Positions 33,408-42,679 of a stretch of 64,000 nucleotides of DNA are shown here, piece after piece (the stretch's first letter is position 1; each line of letters opens with the position of its first letter). Under the pieces are notes generated by a model that was not told where the DNA came from, did no database searches, and saw only the letters and a program-made list of their open reading frames with translations. The stretch comes from Emergencia timonensis. Lineage in GTDB: Bacteria; Bacillota; Clostridia; Peptostreptococcales; Anaerovoracaceae. The stretch covers positions 1,747,652 through 1,811,651 of the forward strand of contig NZ_FLKM01000008.1 of assembly GCF_900086585.1 (NCBI RefSeq). Reading direction: 5' to 3'. A program made the position numbers and the translations under genes.

Positions 33408-33845
33408 ATGTCAGAAGCCAGAGAAATAAATAAGCAGCTAGAAGTAACACCCATTACTACACTGAAAGAATACGCAAAAGGGGAGCTTGTGGAGTTTCCG
33501 CCTTTTGCAGAAGGGCAGTCCTTTGTTGCCAGGGTGAAGCGGCCGTCTATGATGGTGCTTATGAAGACAGGAAAGATCCCAAACTCCTTGATGATGACGG
33601 CAAATGCTTTGTTCACAGGTGATAATTCAAAGTCAGCAATGGATGAGGACTTTTACAGAGAAGTGCTGGGCGTCATCGAAGTGATTGCGGAGGCATCCCT
33701 TGTTGAACCATCCTGGAAGGAGCTTCAGGACGAAGGGATTGAACTCACAGATGATCAATACACGTTCCTGTTTAATTATACCCAAAAGGGGATCAAAGCC
33801 CTTGAACCCTTTCGTGGGGAGCAGCCGGGTACTGGAAATAATTAA
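33408..33845 (+). CDS. Tail assembly chaperone (gpG-like)
   Basis: 145 residues. LKEYAKGELVEFPPFAEGQSFVARVKRPSMMVLMKTGKIPNSLMMTANALF is a common gpG-type chaperone pattern. Its last part overlaps a downstream reading frame (plus one) that completes a gpGT-like extension. It keeps the tape-measure protein soluble before tail assembly. Confidence 0.85.
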   Translation: MSEAREINKQLEVTPITTLKEYAKGELVEFPPFAEGQSFVARVKRPSMMVLMKTGKIPNSLMMTANALFTGDNSKSAMDEDFYREVLGVIEVIAEASLVEPSWKELQDEGIELTDDQYTFLFNYTQKGIKALEPFRGEQPGTGNN

Positions 33846-33855
33846 TATTGCACAG

Positions 33856-34023
33856 ATGTATAAGTGCAGGCCAAGTGCTTTGGTAGGGCTGGAAGAACCC
33901 TATGAAGCCTTCTGCTTTGATGAGGCCTGTGCTTTTATTTTTGCTCAAATGGACAAAGGCGAACAGCCAAGATTTAAGAAAAAGTACAAGTCTTTCAAGG
34001 ATATGTACAAGGGCCTGGAGTAA
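33856..34023 (+). CDS. Tail assembly chaperone extension (gpT-like), probably frameshifted
   Basis: From ATG 33856 the frame encodes MYKCRPSALVGLEEPYEAFCFDEACAFIFAQMDKG...FKDMYKGLE (55 residues). The frame is open far upstream inside the chaperone gene, in the +1 (or -2) register, where it reads VLEIINIAQ just before this ATG. No ribosome binding site precedes the ATG. The usual explanation is programmed frameshifting that fuses it to the chaperone, as in gpG/gpGT of lambda. The slip site is not identified; CCC-TTT-C at 33807 and GGGGAGC at 33816 are candidates. Confidence 0.7.
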   Translation: MYKCRPSALVGLEEPYEAFCFDEACAFIFAQMDKGEQPRFKKKYKSFKDMYKGLE

Positions 34024-34041
34024 GGAAGGAGGTAATGCTGT

Positions 34042-36318
34042 ATGAGCGTAGATGTTGGCAGAGCAGTCGGTTATTTGGAACTTGACACATCAAAATTTAA
34101 AAGCGGGTTCACATCCGCTATGTCTGATATGCAGGTATTTAATGATCGTACTGCCACGACAAACGATAAGCTTACAGGATTGTCTTCTGCTATGGGTTCT
34201 GTTGGAAGTTCCCTTACCAAAGGTTTAACGGTACCTATAGTTGGTGCGGGAGCTGCCATGATAAAAACCACGGCAGACTTTGAAGCTGGGATGAGCGAAG
34301 TCAGTGCTATATCTGGCGCCACAGGGAAAGATTTAGATGCATTGACTGCCAAGGCCAAGGAGATGGGCGCCAAGACCAAATTCAGTGCATCAGAATCTGC
34401 GGAAGCTTTGAAGTACATGGCTATGGCTGGCTGGGACACCCAAAAGATGCTTGATGGCCTGCCGGGAGTCATGAACCTTGCAGCAGCTTCAGGAGAAAAT
34501 CTTGGCACGGTATCCGATATCGTAACTGATGCATTAACTGCCTTTGGAATGAAAGCTGAAGAGGCAGGACATTTTGCTGACGTGCTTGCTAAAGCATCGT
34601 CAAAATCTAACACCAATGTAGGCATGATGGGAGAGACCTTTAAGTATGTCGCTCCGGTTGCGGGTGCACTGGGGTATTCGGCGGAGGATACTGCCATAGC
34701 AATCGGCTTGATGGCGAACTCAGGGATTAAAGCGTCACAGGCGGGTACGTCTCTGAGACAAATCATTATGGGACTTCAAGGCACAGTAGAACTGACTGGA
34801 GATGCCTTCGGAAAGTACGTGGTAGAGACAGAGAATGCTGATGGATCCATGAGAAGTTTCAAGGAAATCCTGGATGACTTAAGAGACGGGTTTTCCGGGA
34901 TGACAGAGGCAGAGAAAGCAGCAAATGCTGAAGCGATCGCTGGCAAAGTTGGCATGTCTGGCTTATTGGCAATTGTAAATGCAACAGGTAAAGACTATGC
35001 GACTCTGACAAAAGAAATATATAATGCTGACGGAGCTGCCCAACAGATGGCAGACACTATGAACGATAATCTGAATGGGCAGTTGACCATTTTGGGCTCG
35101 ACTATAGAGGGTATCGCTATCCAGTTTGGTGAGATCATGCTCCCATACATAAAATCTATGGTGCAGGGATTGCAGAATTTTGCTACATGGTTGACAAATA
35201 CCAGTGACAGCGCAAAGCAGATTGTTGTTGTCATAGCAACGGTTTTAGCAGCTCTCGGACCGTTATTACTCATAGGTTCAAAACTAATATCGGGCTTTTT
35301 AAGCATCAAAATGCTTTTAGCAACAACAGGTACAACCTTAGCCGCTTTAACTGGTCCATTAGCGATTGTCATTGCGGCGGTTGCGGCTTTTGCTTTAGCT
35401 TGGACTACGAACTTTGCTGGTATACGGGATACCGTAAGTAACGTAATGGGTACCATCTTTAATACGATGAAGACTATATTAGGTACAATTAAATCTGCTT
35501 GGGATAATAACTGGGGAGGAATACAAGACAAGGTTAAGCTTGTATTTGAAGTAATCGAAACCGTTATTAGAACCGTATTAGGGGTTATAGAGGGCTTAAT
35601 ACAAGTATTCTCAGGCGTTATTACGGGAGATTGGACGAAGGTTTGGGAAGGCGTTAAAAAAGTGTTTACGTCAATTTGGGAAGGTATAAAGAGTGCTCTT
35701 AAATCCTTTTTGAAATACATAGTAAACAGGATTATTGACTTAGCAGCCACTCTATATGTAAAAGCTAAGAATGCTATGAATCGTCTTTGGGACGGATTCA
35801 AAGAGATTTGGGCTAGTGTAAAAGAATGGACTATAGCATTCATCAATGACCCTATTGGAACCTTAACTAAACTAGGCTCTAAGCTATTCAATAAGGGCAA
35901 AGAGGTTATTAACAAGCTTTGGAATGGTCTAAAAAGTGCTTGGAAATCTGTTGCAGATTGGTTTACAGGTATAGTTGATTGGGTTTCAAATATTTGGGAA
36001 GGAATCAAGAAGAAATTTAACGATGCCGTAGAAACAAAGGAAAAAACCACCAAACTCAATGAAGGTGGGAGTAAGAGTGGAAAGTCCGTAGAAGGGTTTG
36101 CAAAAGGTCTGCCATATGTTCCGTATGACGGTTTCCCCGCCATCTTGCATAAAGGAGAAAGGGTACTGACTGCTAAGGAAGCAAATGCTTATAATAAAGG
36201 TGGTAATACAGGAGCAGGAACTTATGAATTCAACTTTTACAGTCCGCAGGAACTCAGCCCGGCAGAACAGGCCAGACAGTTCAAAAAGACAATGAATCAG
36301 ATTCTATTCAATATGTAA
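34042..36318 (+). CDS. Tail tape measure protein
   Basis: 758 residues. The N-terminal YLELDTSKFKSGFTSAMSDM and the TIGR01760-type core (TTADFEAGMSEVSAISGATGKDLDALTAKAKEMGAKTKFSASESAEALKYMAMAGW) are clear. Hydrophobic helices occupy roughly residues 395-460, followed by Trp-spaced repeats (WDNNWGGI, WTKVWEGVKKVF, WDGFKEIW). The last part FAKGLPYVPYDGFPAILHKGERVLTAKEA is also typical. It sets tail length and is ejected with DNA. From about 35.2 to 36.05 kb the DNA looks AT-richer than on either side. Confidence 0.93.
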   Translation: MSVDVGRAVGYLELDTSKFKSGFTSAMSDMQVFNDRTATTNDKLTGLSSAMGSVGSSLTKGLTVPIVGAGAAMIKTTADFEAGMSEVSAISGATGKDLDALTAKAKEMGAKTKFSASESAEALKYMAMAGWDTQKMLDGLPGVMNLAAASGENLGTVSDIVTDALTAFGMKAEEAGHFADVLAKASSKSNTNVGMMGETFKYVAPVAGALGYSAEDTAIAIGLMANSGIKASQAGTSLRQIIMGLQGTVELTGDAFGKYVVETENADGSMRSFKEILDDLRDGFSGMTEAEKAANAEAIAGKVGMSGLLAIVNATGKDYATLTKEIYNADGAAQQMADTMNDNLNGQLTILGSTIEGIAIQFGEIMLPYIKSMVQGLQNFATWLTNTSDSAKQIVVVIATVLAALGPLLLIGSKLISGFLSIKMLLATTGTTLAALTGPLAIVIAAVAAFALAWTTNFAGIRDTVSNVMGTIFNTMKTILGTIKSAWDNNWGGIQDKVKLVFEVIETVIRTVLGVIEGLIQVFSGVITGDWTKVWEGVKKVFTSIWEGIKSALKSFLKYIVNRIIDLAATLYVKAKNAMNRLWDGFKEIWASVKEWTIAFINDPIGTLTKLGSKLFNKGKEVINKLWNGLKSAWKSVADWFTGIVDWVSNIWEGIKKKFNDAVETKEKTTKLNEGGSKSGKSVEGFAKGLPYVPYDGFPAILHKGERVLTAKEANAYNKGGNTGAGTYEFNFYSPQELSPAEQARQFKKTMNQILFNM

Positions 36319-36329
36319 GGGGTGATGTC

Positions 36330-37229
36330 GTGGAAGAATACAGAAGGATAAAACTTATCAGTGGAACCGGTCAGACAGTCGAGATTGCTGAAGATGCAGA
36401 TGATTACTGCTTGGATCAGGACGGACTTGATCTGGGAGAGGCTGCGGGAACCCACAATATGACTCAGTTTATTGACCTGATTGGAAAGCATTGGGATTCA
36501 ACAGTGCTTAATCCAAGGGATGTATCCATTATCGGGTGGATTATCGGACCGGATCTGGCTACGATTAGGAAGCGCAAGGTGGTTCTTGATAAGGCGATAA
36601 ACCCTATGTATGACGTGAAATTGGAATATGGAGATTATGCCTTGGATTTCAGACCGGATTCTTCAGTGCAATTCAGCCCGAACTGGGAAGAGAATAATGG
36701 GTATATGGCAAAGTTCCAAATACAGGGCACTGCTCCGATGCCGCTATTCAGACTTAAGGATTACAATACCTTCAGGCAGAATGTAGAGAAAACCAGTATT
36801 TTTCATTTTCCTCTGGTTATCCCGAAAGATACAGGTGTGAAGTTTGGATATTATCCTCTTGAGAGTATCCGAAATATGCCTAATGAGGGGGATGTTGCAT
36901 CAGGATTAGAGTTTACAATAAAAGCTAATGTAGACACTCCTAATCCAACAATAGTGAATGAAACAACAGGGGCATCAATAGCTTTTGACTACACTTTGGA
37001 AGCAGGAGATACACTGATAATCAACACGGAGTTGGGTAATCAATATGTCACACTATTACAAGGCAGTCAGAAAACTAACGCAATGAAGTATCTAACACTT
37101 GAAAGTGATATAGACATGACTTTAGCCTTAGGATTTAACAAGATTATAGTTTATTCAGATGGACATGAAGCTAATGTAGACATACAGGCAAAATTTTCGC
37201 CTAGATTTTTGGAGGTGGATGGACGATGA
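36330..37229 (+). CDS. Distal tail protein (Dit-like)
   Basis: 299 residues, GTG start at 36330 after AAGGGGTGATGTC. The front half (LDLGEAAGTHNMTQFIDLIGKHWDSTVLNPRDVSIIGWIIGPDL...RKRKVVLDKAINP) is the siphovirus tail component Dit. The back half is a galectin-like region. It forms the ring joining tail tube and baseplate hub. AT content rises sharply near 36.9 kb, inside this gene. Confidence 0.88.
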   Translation: MEEYRRIKLISGTGQTVEIAEDADDYCLDQDGLDLGEAAGTHNMTQFIDLIGKHWDSTVLNPRDVSIIGWIIGPDLATIRKRKVVLDKAINPMYDVKLEYGDYALDFRPDSSVQFSPNWEENNGYMAKFQIQGTAPMPLFRLKDYNTFRQNVEKTSIFHFPLVIPKDTGVKFGYYPLESIRNMPNEGDVASGLEFTIKANVDTPNPTIVNETTGASIAFDYTLEAGDTLIINTELGNQYVTLLQGSQKTNAMKYLTLESDIDMTLALGFNKIIVYSDGHEANVDIQAKFSPRFLEVDGR

Positions 37230-39142
37230 GACTGAATATAATTGACCCCAATACTTTAGACCTTATAGGAGTATTGACACAATATGAAAGTGTTCAATGG
37301 CTGTCAACATTCAATACAAATGAAGGTAGCTTTCAAATAAATTGCAGTACAGACTACATAGATTTATTACAAATAAATACCTATATTGAAAATACTGAAG
37401 AATTGTACCACATAGGAGTAATCAAAAAAGTTCAAGTCATTAGTTCAAATCAAAAAACCTCTCTGCAGATAAATGGGGTTATGTTAGAAAAAGACCTTTT
37501 TTCAAAAAGGGTTGTAAAAGCCTGGATTGTGTACCAGGATATAAATTTGACTATGGCTTTGGAGAGCATAATAGCTTTGTGCATAACAGAACCGCCTGAA
37601 CCATCAAGAGTTGTACCCAATATTGGAGAGATAATAATTCCCAAAGACGAGGATATACCTGACATACAAAAAACTGATTATTCCACCAACTTTCCAAATC
37701 TGGAAGACGAAATATTCAACTTGTTACAGAGCCTCAATATAGGGGTAAAGGCAAGAATTAACAGGAAAACTAAGAAAATCGACATTGAATTTTATACAGG
37801 AAGAGATTATACCTTTGGAAGTGATGATGCGGTAGTATTCAGCCCTGAGCGTGGAACTGTTTTAGAGACAGACTATACAATAGACTCCTCTCAAAACATA
37901 ACAGATATTGTACTTATAGGAGAAGATAATTTAATACTACAAGCTAATAGAGAACGCAAAGAAGATGAATTAATGATTGAAAAGTCTATAGATGTGTCTA
38001 GTGAGTGCCCTTGGCCAACTTACAGAGTAGAAAAGCCTGAAGAGGATGGAGGACAATACTTTAGATATAAAAAATACTCTCCCCCGCCTGGATTTATCAC
38101 AAATAGGGATGTATGGGAGAAATATGCTGTAGATAGAATAGAAACCACAGAAACCTTATATAAAGAAGTAGTTAGCGAGACAGAAAAGCCAATAGATATA
38201 GAGGATTTATTTACGCATGCAGAAGTTATACCAACAACTAGAGTAAATCCTTTTAATGGAACAATACTCAGTACACCTGTTCCTGTGAGTTCAGCACTTG
38301 CTGCTGTTAATAGAAATGTTTCAATAGATAAGAAATTGCCTATTGGATTGCTTATAGGGGGTGGGGTGAAAAAAGCATCAGCTAAGACAATGAGTATAAG
38401 TAGGAATACTGAAGAGGCAATATTTATAGATGACCCTAATGCTGTAAAACCCCCAAACTACTCAAAACCTGCTTTTAGGTCTTTAAAAGCTACCTCCAAA
38501 AAAACAACAAATCACTTAGGAGTGGTAAAAGGCAAGGAAAATGTGTTAAGCGTAGTTGGTGACAGAGGGCTAGGGAATACAATAAGACCTCCAACTAGAG
38601 TCCCGATTGGAAATCGTTTAGAGGGTACACTAGACAACTTAGGAGATTTATTGTTGACTCAAAGAGAGGTTACTATGGAACCTTATGAAGTTACAACAGT
38701 AACCTATGAAACAAAAGACTTTTTAGACTATGTGTATGTAAATATTGGCGACCCTCCCAGCGATGCTACAAAGGTTATTCAAGGGTCAGTTGCATCAGAA
38801 GATGTGATGTACTATGAAAATTTTGAAGAAGTAAGAGTTACAGAGTCTCAATACAGAGAGACTTTGATGAAAAAGGCTCAAAATTATCTTAGGACTTTTG
38901 TATTAAGTCAAAATGTGTCTGTAACTCCCTACTATCTGAGTAATGTTGAGTATGATAAAGCTTATACTTTAGGAGACATAGTGACAGCAAGAAATTCAAA
39001 ATTAGGTTATACAGTTGACCTTAGAGTTACTCAGGCTACTAAAACATGGGATAGCAAAGGATACACCTTAAATATAACATTAGGGGAGTCCATTCCTACC
39101 CTTACACACAGGATTCGGTTAATAGCTAAAGGAGGTGCTTAA
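37226..39142 (+). CDS. Baseplate hub protein (ReqiPepy6 Gp37-like)
   Basis: 638 residues. The N-terminus (LNIIDPNTLDLIGVLTQYESVQWLSTFNTNEGSFQINC) and later segments (NLEDEIFNLLQSLNIGVKARI, LGDIVTARNSKLGYTVDLRVTQATKTWDSKGYTLNITLGE at the end) are those of Gp37-like phage tail proteins. A long, low-complexity insert (about residues 260-540) rich in Thr, Pro and Glu separates the two halves. It lies between Dit and a putative baseplate protein. The gene is AT-rich with Ile/Lys/Asn codons. Confidence 0.85.
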   Translation: MRLNIIDPNTLDLIGVLTQYESVQWLSTFNTNEGSFQINCSTDYIDLLQINTYIENTEELYHIGVIKKVQVISSNQKTSLQINGVMLEKDLFSKRVVKAWIVYQDINLTMALESIIALCITEPPEPSRVVPNIGEIIIPKDEDIPDIQKTDYSTNFPNLEDEIFNLLQSLNIGVKARINRKTKKIDIEFYTGRDYTFGSDDAVVFSPERGTVLETDYTIDSSQNITDIVLIGEDNLILQANRERKEDELMIEKSIDVSSECPWPTYRVEKPEEDGGQYFRYKKYSPPPGFITNRDVWEKYAVDRIETTETLYKEVVSETEKPIDIEDLFTHAEVIPTTRVNPFNGTILSTPVPVSSALAAVNRNVSIDKKLPIGLLIGGGVKKASAKTMSISRNTEEAIFIDDPNAVKPPNYSKPAFRSLKATSKKTTNHLGVVKGKENVLSVVGDRGLGNTIRPPTRVPIGNRLEGTLDNLGDLLLTQREVTMEPYEVTTVTYETKDFLDYVYVNIGDPPSDATKVIQGSVASEDVMYYENFEEVRVTESQYRETLMKKAQNYLRTFVLSQNVSVTPYYLSNVEYDKAYTLGDIVTARNSKLGYTVDLRVTQATKTWDSKGYTLNITLGESIPTLTHRIRLIAKGGA

Positions 39143-39143
39143 T

Positions 39144-40046
39144 ATGGCTGAAAAAATCTATGGAATACCCTTTGATGCAAATGAAATGATTTTGCCTGAT
39201 GGAACTCCAGGATATGATAATGTGCTTTATGCACAAGACCTTGCAGATTGGTTAAAAACCTACTTTAAAAATGGTGTTTTAGTACCAGGTGGAGCTTTAA
39301 TATCAACAGAACTGCAAGTAACTAAGGTAGATGATACTACTGTAAGGATTAACTCAGGGAATATTGTAATTAACGGTAGAACAGGGTTTAATAAAAACCG
39401 AATCAATCTTACAGTAGATAAAGCAATCCCAAACAATGAGCGTTGGGATAGGGCCATTGTTGAACTTAACTTAGATAGTACAGTTAACAGTTTTAGATTC
39501 TTAATACTTCGAGGCACTTTATCTGAAACTCCAGTTGCTACAGACCTTGTAAGAGATGATAAGGTATATCAGATGAGCCTTGCAACAATAAAAGTCAGTG
39601 AGACCGGTGTGCATGAGATTGTGGATGATAGGACAAATGAGGGCTTATGTGGTATATCGCAAGTCTTAATAGGAGTCAGACCTCCTTTGCCAGTGACTGG
39701 GGATAGTGCAGACAACATAAGTTATGATAATTCTATATCAGGGTTATCAGCAACTACAGTTCAAACTGCTATAGATGATTTAGTTACTCCTGTTAATACT
39801 TACATACTGTCTGCTGGTGATAAATGGATAGAGGATACAGCCTCCAGTTCTTTTAAGCAAGACATATCTGTTGTATGGGCAACTTCAAAGTCACAAGCTA
39901 TTGTTGACGTTGTTCCATCAAAAAGGAGCGATACTATTTTATGGGGGAGCATTTGGAAAGTTGAAACTAGTGCTGGAAAGGTTACATTTTACTCTAGTGA
40001 GAGATTGACTTCATCACTCACAATTAAAATCAAGGAGGTGATTTAG
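39144..40046 (+). CDS. Baseplate upper / tail-fibre-like structural protein
   Basis: 300 residues from ATG 39144 (GGAGGTGCTTAAT upstream). YGIPFDANEMILPDGTPGYDNVLYAQDLADWLKTYFKNGVLVPGG is a common N-terminal adaptor in baseplate proteins. The centre is beta-rich (VRINSGNIVINGRTGFN) and the C-terminus probably a collar. It would attach fibres to the hub. AT-rich. Confidence 0.75.
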   Translation: MAEKIYGIPFDANEMILPDGTPGYDNVLYAQDLADWLKTYFKNGVLVPGGALISTELQVTKVDDTTVRINSGNIVINGRTGFNKNRINLTVDKAIPNNERWDRAIVELNLDSTVNSFRFLILRGTLSETPVATDLVRDDKVYQMSLATIKVSETGVHEIVDDRTNEGLCGISQVLIGVRPPLPVTGDSADNISYDNSISGLSATTVQTAIDDLVTPVNTYILSAGDKWIEDTASSSFKQDISVVWATSKSQAIVDVVPSKRSDTILWGSIWKVETSAGKVTFYSSERLTSSLTIKIKEVI

Positions 40047-41792
40047 ATGTCAGATGCTTTTGTGGTAAGAAAAGGTGGGGCTGGTAGTGCTATTAAAAAT
40101 GCAAAACTTACAAGTGGATATGCTTTAGAAAAAGATTTAGACCCAAATTTATTTGTAGACTATGCATATGCAAAACCTGAAGAAAGGCTATTTACGGCAA
40201 TACCTTACACTTCTAATACTAATCCAAATGAGTTTCAAATACAAAACTATGTTTTGGATGCTGAAAGAACCCTTTTTATATATTGCAACTTTACTGGAGA
40301 TAAAAATACATCATATCCATATGCTGTAATAATTAAGAAAGGCTCAAATGGGTCTGTAACTGTAGGTACGCCAATTCAACTTGGAGATGTCTCTATAGAT
40401 TATAGAGTAGGAGTTTATTTATACCCTTATGGAGATAATGAAGATTTTATTGTCACTTATGGCGGAAGTGCAGGCAATAAACCATATAAACAAAGGGTAT
40501 TAAGGGTTGAAGGTATGCTTATATCATTAGGAGAAGTTTTAGAACATACCGATTATACAGCTGCTTACATGATTGGATATGAAAACTTTCACATGGATTT
40601 TATCAATTCAAATGTGTTTATCACAATTCGTTCAGGTATGGAAGGCAGCACAACAAATATTTATGCAGAACTTATGAGGGTAGATGATATGACTATATCC
40701 TTTATTACTGTTAAAAGTGATAACGGTACAGTTCAAAGAGTTATAACTAGACTAACATACAGTGCTAACAGCTACGGTCAACACGCTTATGCACAAATAA
40801 GTGCTAGATATTACATGATTATGTTTACCCATCAAGGAGGTTATCCTTGTATCGTACTTGGAGTAATGGTTAATGAAGATTTGAATGCTATTGAGGTAAG
40901 TGATGAATTAACTATATCCAACGGAGAATCAAGTACTGAATATTATCGCTCACTAATACCAATAGGAAATAGAAAAATTATTGCTACTTACGCAGGTGGA
41001 GCGTCTTCTTCAGCGTATTTTTTAAAGGCAACCCTACTAGAAATAAACCTTTTAACAATTAAAAAAGGACTAACTATACAATTAACGTCTGAAGCCTATG
41101 CCAATCCAATTGAAAACAACAGATACCCTATTGTTAAAAAGTTGTCAGAACATGATTTTGCTTTGATAGCTTCAACCAGTACTTATCCAGTAGCAACTTT
41201 TGCGTTTACTTATATAGAGCCTGAGTTTTTTGCTTCCTGGTCGGTTGGCCCATATATGTTTAATAACTCATTTTTTGAACGTCCCAGTATTGCAAGAGAC
41301 TATAAGCTAGGTTTTACTTCTCCCTATACATCTTTGTTTACTCAATTAAGAGGGCGTATAGACTTAAATGACTATACTATAGTAATACCAAGTACAGCTT
41401 CTTTTTATCCTAATGGCTCAAACACAGGTAGCGTAGATTCCATGCTAATTTATGGACTTACAACAATATCGTATGACCCTGTAAAAAAGAGTGTTTCAGC
41501 CACTAACGTAGCTTTAAATCCAATTAAGGGTTATACGCAATCACTTTCAAATCAGATAACAATTACAGAAGGTACAGATAAAGATATCAAAGAGATGATT
41601 ATAGTGTATGGTTTAAAAACTCTGCCAGGTACAACTGGTGCTGATAGAGCTTTAACTTATTACCATTCAAATTTAAATGAAGAGTCTTTAAAAACACCTT
41701 TTTTTAAAGACTCCTTAGATACCTCACTCATAGAAGGGGTTACAAAAACTTTATTGTCTAAAAATATAAAAGGTAAAGTTTACACTTTATAG
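40047..41792 (+). CDS. Putative tail fibre / receptor-binding protein (581 aa)
   Basis: Starts 1 bp after the previous stop. The protein is beta-rich with blade-like repeats of F.V.YGG... and I..A.IS.RYYMIMF, suggesting a beta-propeller. No catalytic motif is seen. Its position after the baseplate genes and before the lysis cassette favours host recognition. AT-rich, unlike the head genes. Confidence 0.7.
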   Translation: MSDAFVVRKGGAGSAIKNAKLTSGYALEKDLDPNLFVDYAYAKPEERLFTAIPYTSNTNPNEFQIQNYVLDAERTLFIYCNFTGDKNTSYPYAVIIKKGSNGSVTVGTPIQLGDVSIDYRVGVYLYPYGDNEDFIVTYGGSAGNKPYKQRVLRVEGMLISLGEVLEHTDYTAAYMIGYENFHMDFINSNVFITIRSGMEGSTTNIYAELMRVDDMTISFITVKSDNGTVQRVITRLTYSANSYGQHAYAQISARYYMIMFTHQGGYPCIVLGVMVNEDLNAIEVSDELTISNGESSTEYYRSLIPIGNRKIIATYAGGASSSAYFLKATLLEINLLTIKKGLTIQLTSEAYANPIENNRYPIVKKLSEHDFALIASTSTYPVATFAFTYIEPEFFASWSVGPYMFNNSFFERPSIARDYKLGFTSPYTSLFTQLRGRIDLNDYTIVIPSTASFYPNGSNTGSVDSMLIYGLTTISYDPVKKSVSATNVALNPIKGYTQSLSNQITITEGTDKDIKEMIIVYGLKTLPGTTGADRALTYYHSNLNEESLKTPFFKDSLDTSLIEGVTKTLLSKNIKGKVYTL

Positions 41793-41810
41793 AACACGAA
41801 AGGAGAAATT

Positions 41811-42143
41811 ATGGTAGTTATTACAAGCAAACAAGAAAACAAGGTATTTGGATTTGGAAATCAACTGGAGTATTTACCAAACGGTTATCCAGTCATAGTA
41901 GATAAAGGGGTTGGTTTTGCTTTATCTGATATTAATATCTATGAAGATGTACAATCGGTACCTGAAGAGGTAGTCATAGGAAAATACCTATACACCCCAA
42001 AAGAAGGATTTTATATTGACCCTAATTATACTGAACCAGACCAAAATCCTTGGGGATTACCACCAGAACTTGTAGATGAGATTCAAACAGACTATCGAGA
42101 AAAGTTAGCAAAGGAGGTATCAGAAAATGGCTATAACGCATAA
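41811..42143 (+). CDS. Small tail-associated protein (110 aa)
   Basis: Contains FGNQLEYLPNGYPVIVDKGVGFALSDINIYEDVQSVPEEVVIGKYLYTPKEGFYIDPNY, the layout of small phage tail or fibre-associated proteins that end in a long helix. AAAGGAG precedes the ATG. It overlaps the next gene by 17 bp. Function not known. Confidence 0.65.
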   Translation: MVVITSKQENKVFGFGNQLEYLPNGYPVIVDKGVGFALSDINIYEDVQSVPEEVVIGKYLYTPKEGFYIDPNYTEPDQNPWGLPPELVDEIQTDYREKLAKEVSENGYNA

Positions 42144-42540
42144 GGGTTTAGTTGCAATGTTAACCACGGCTAGACCATCTCTATCAGATGAGTATGCACT
42201 TCAAACAATAGATATGTTTCCGTATTGGGAGAACTATATTGGTGTACCGATTACACAGGCTATGGTGGATAAAGGTTATGACCGATATCAATATAATGGT
42301 GAATTATATAAGATAGTGCAACCACATACTCCGCAAACGGATTGGACACCTGATACTCAAAAAGCCCTTTGGACTAAGGTGAGTCTTGAAGAATGGCCTG
42401 AATGGGTGCCGCCGACAGGGGCGCAGGATGCGTATGATACTGGTGCTAAAGTAACCTACAAGGGGGAAAAATATATCTCACAGATAGATGGGAATACCAC
42501 AGAGCCAGGAACAGATGTACGATGGTGGATAGAAGCGTAG
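42127..42540 (+). CDS. Phage tail protein with CBM5/12 carbohydrate-binding domain
   Basis: 137 residues. The C-terminal part EWPEWVPPTGAQDAYDTGAKVTYKGEKYISQIDGNTTEPGTDVRWW is a chitin/cellulose-binding module type 5/12, with the expected W-x-P, Y-x-G-D/K and W residues. The N-terminal half has IGVPITQAMVDKGYDRYQYNGELYKIVQPHTPQTDW, typical of phage structural proteins such as XkdW-like ones. It probably binds wall sugars. GC content returns to the higher phage level within this gene. Confidence 0.75.
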   Translation: MAITHKGLVAMLTTARPSLSDEYALQTIDMFPYWENYIGVPITQAMVDKGYDRYQYNGELYKIVQPHTPQTDWTPDTQKALWTKVSLEEWPEWVPPTGAQDAYDTGAKVTYKGEKYISQIDGNTTEPGTDVRWWIEA

Positions 42541-42553
42541 AGCTTCTTTTTTT
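42531..42553 (+). terminator. Intrinsic terminator after tail genes
   Basis: AGAAGC / GCTTCT stem with a 5-nt loop and seven T residues, partly inside the last codons of the CBM gene. It separates tail from lysis genes, although the lysis genes have no obvious separate promoter. Confidence 0.75.
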
Positions 42554-42558
42554 ATTGG

Positions 42559-42629
42559 TAAAGACACCCGTACTGAGCGACATCCAAGGCTGACACCGGA
42601 TGCCTCCTACCCATTCTGAGGTGTCTTTA
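42559..42629 (+). ncRNA. Candidate structured RNA before the holin gene
   Basis: A perfect 10-bp outer stem TAAAGACACC / GGTGTCTTTA encloses 51 nt. Inside, CATCC/GGATG pairs (42581-42585 with 42598-42602) and GTA/TAC could extend the junction. No T-run follows, so it is not a plain terminator. It lies between the tail terminator and the holin start. It could be a regulatory leader or a processing site. Confidence 0.45.
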
Positions 42630-42679
42630 ACTAAATGATATCAAAGACAAGACGGTCTTGTCAAGAAAGCGAGGGAAAG

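Noticed and set aside
34995..36143. 382-codon open frame antisense to the tape measure gene
   Set aside because: It mirrors a repetitive hydrophobic coding region; the tape measure motifs on the plus strand are clear.
23852..42540. Novel system within the packaging and structural region
   Set aside because: Gene order and motifs are those of a standard siphovirus, apart from mosaic composition and the frameshift, which are reported separately.
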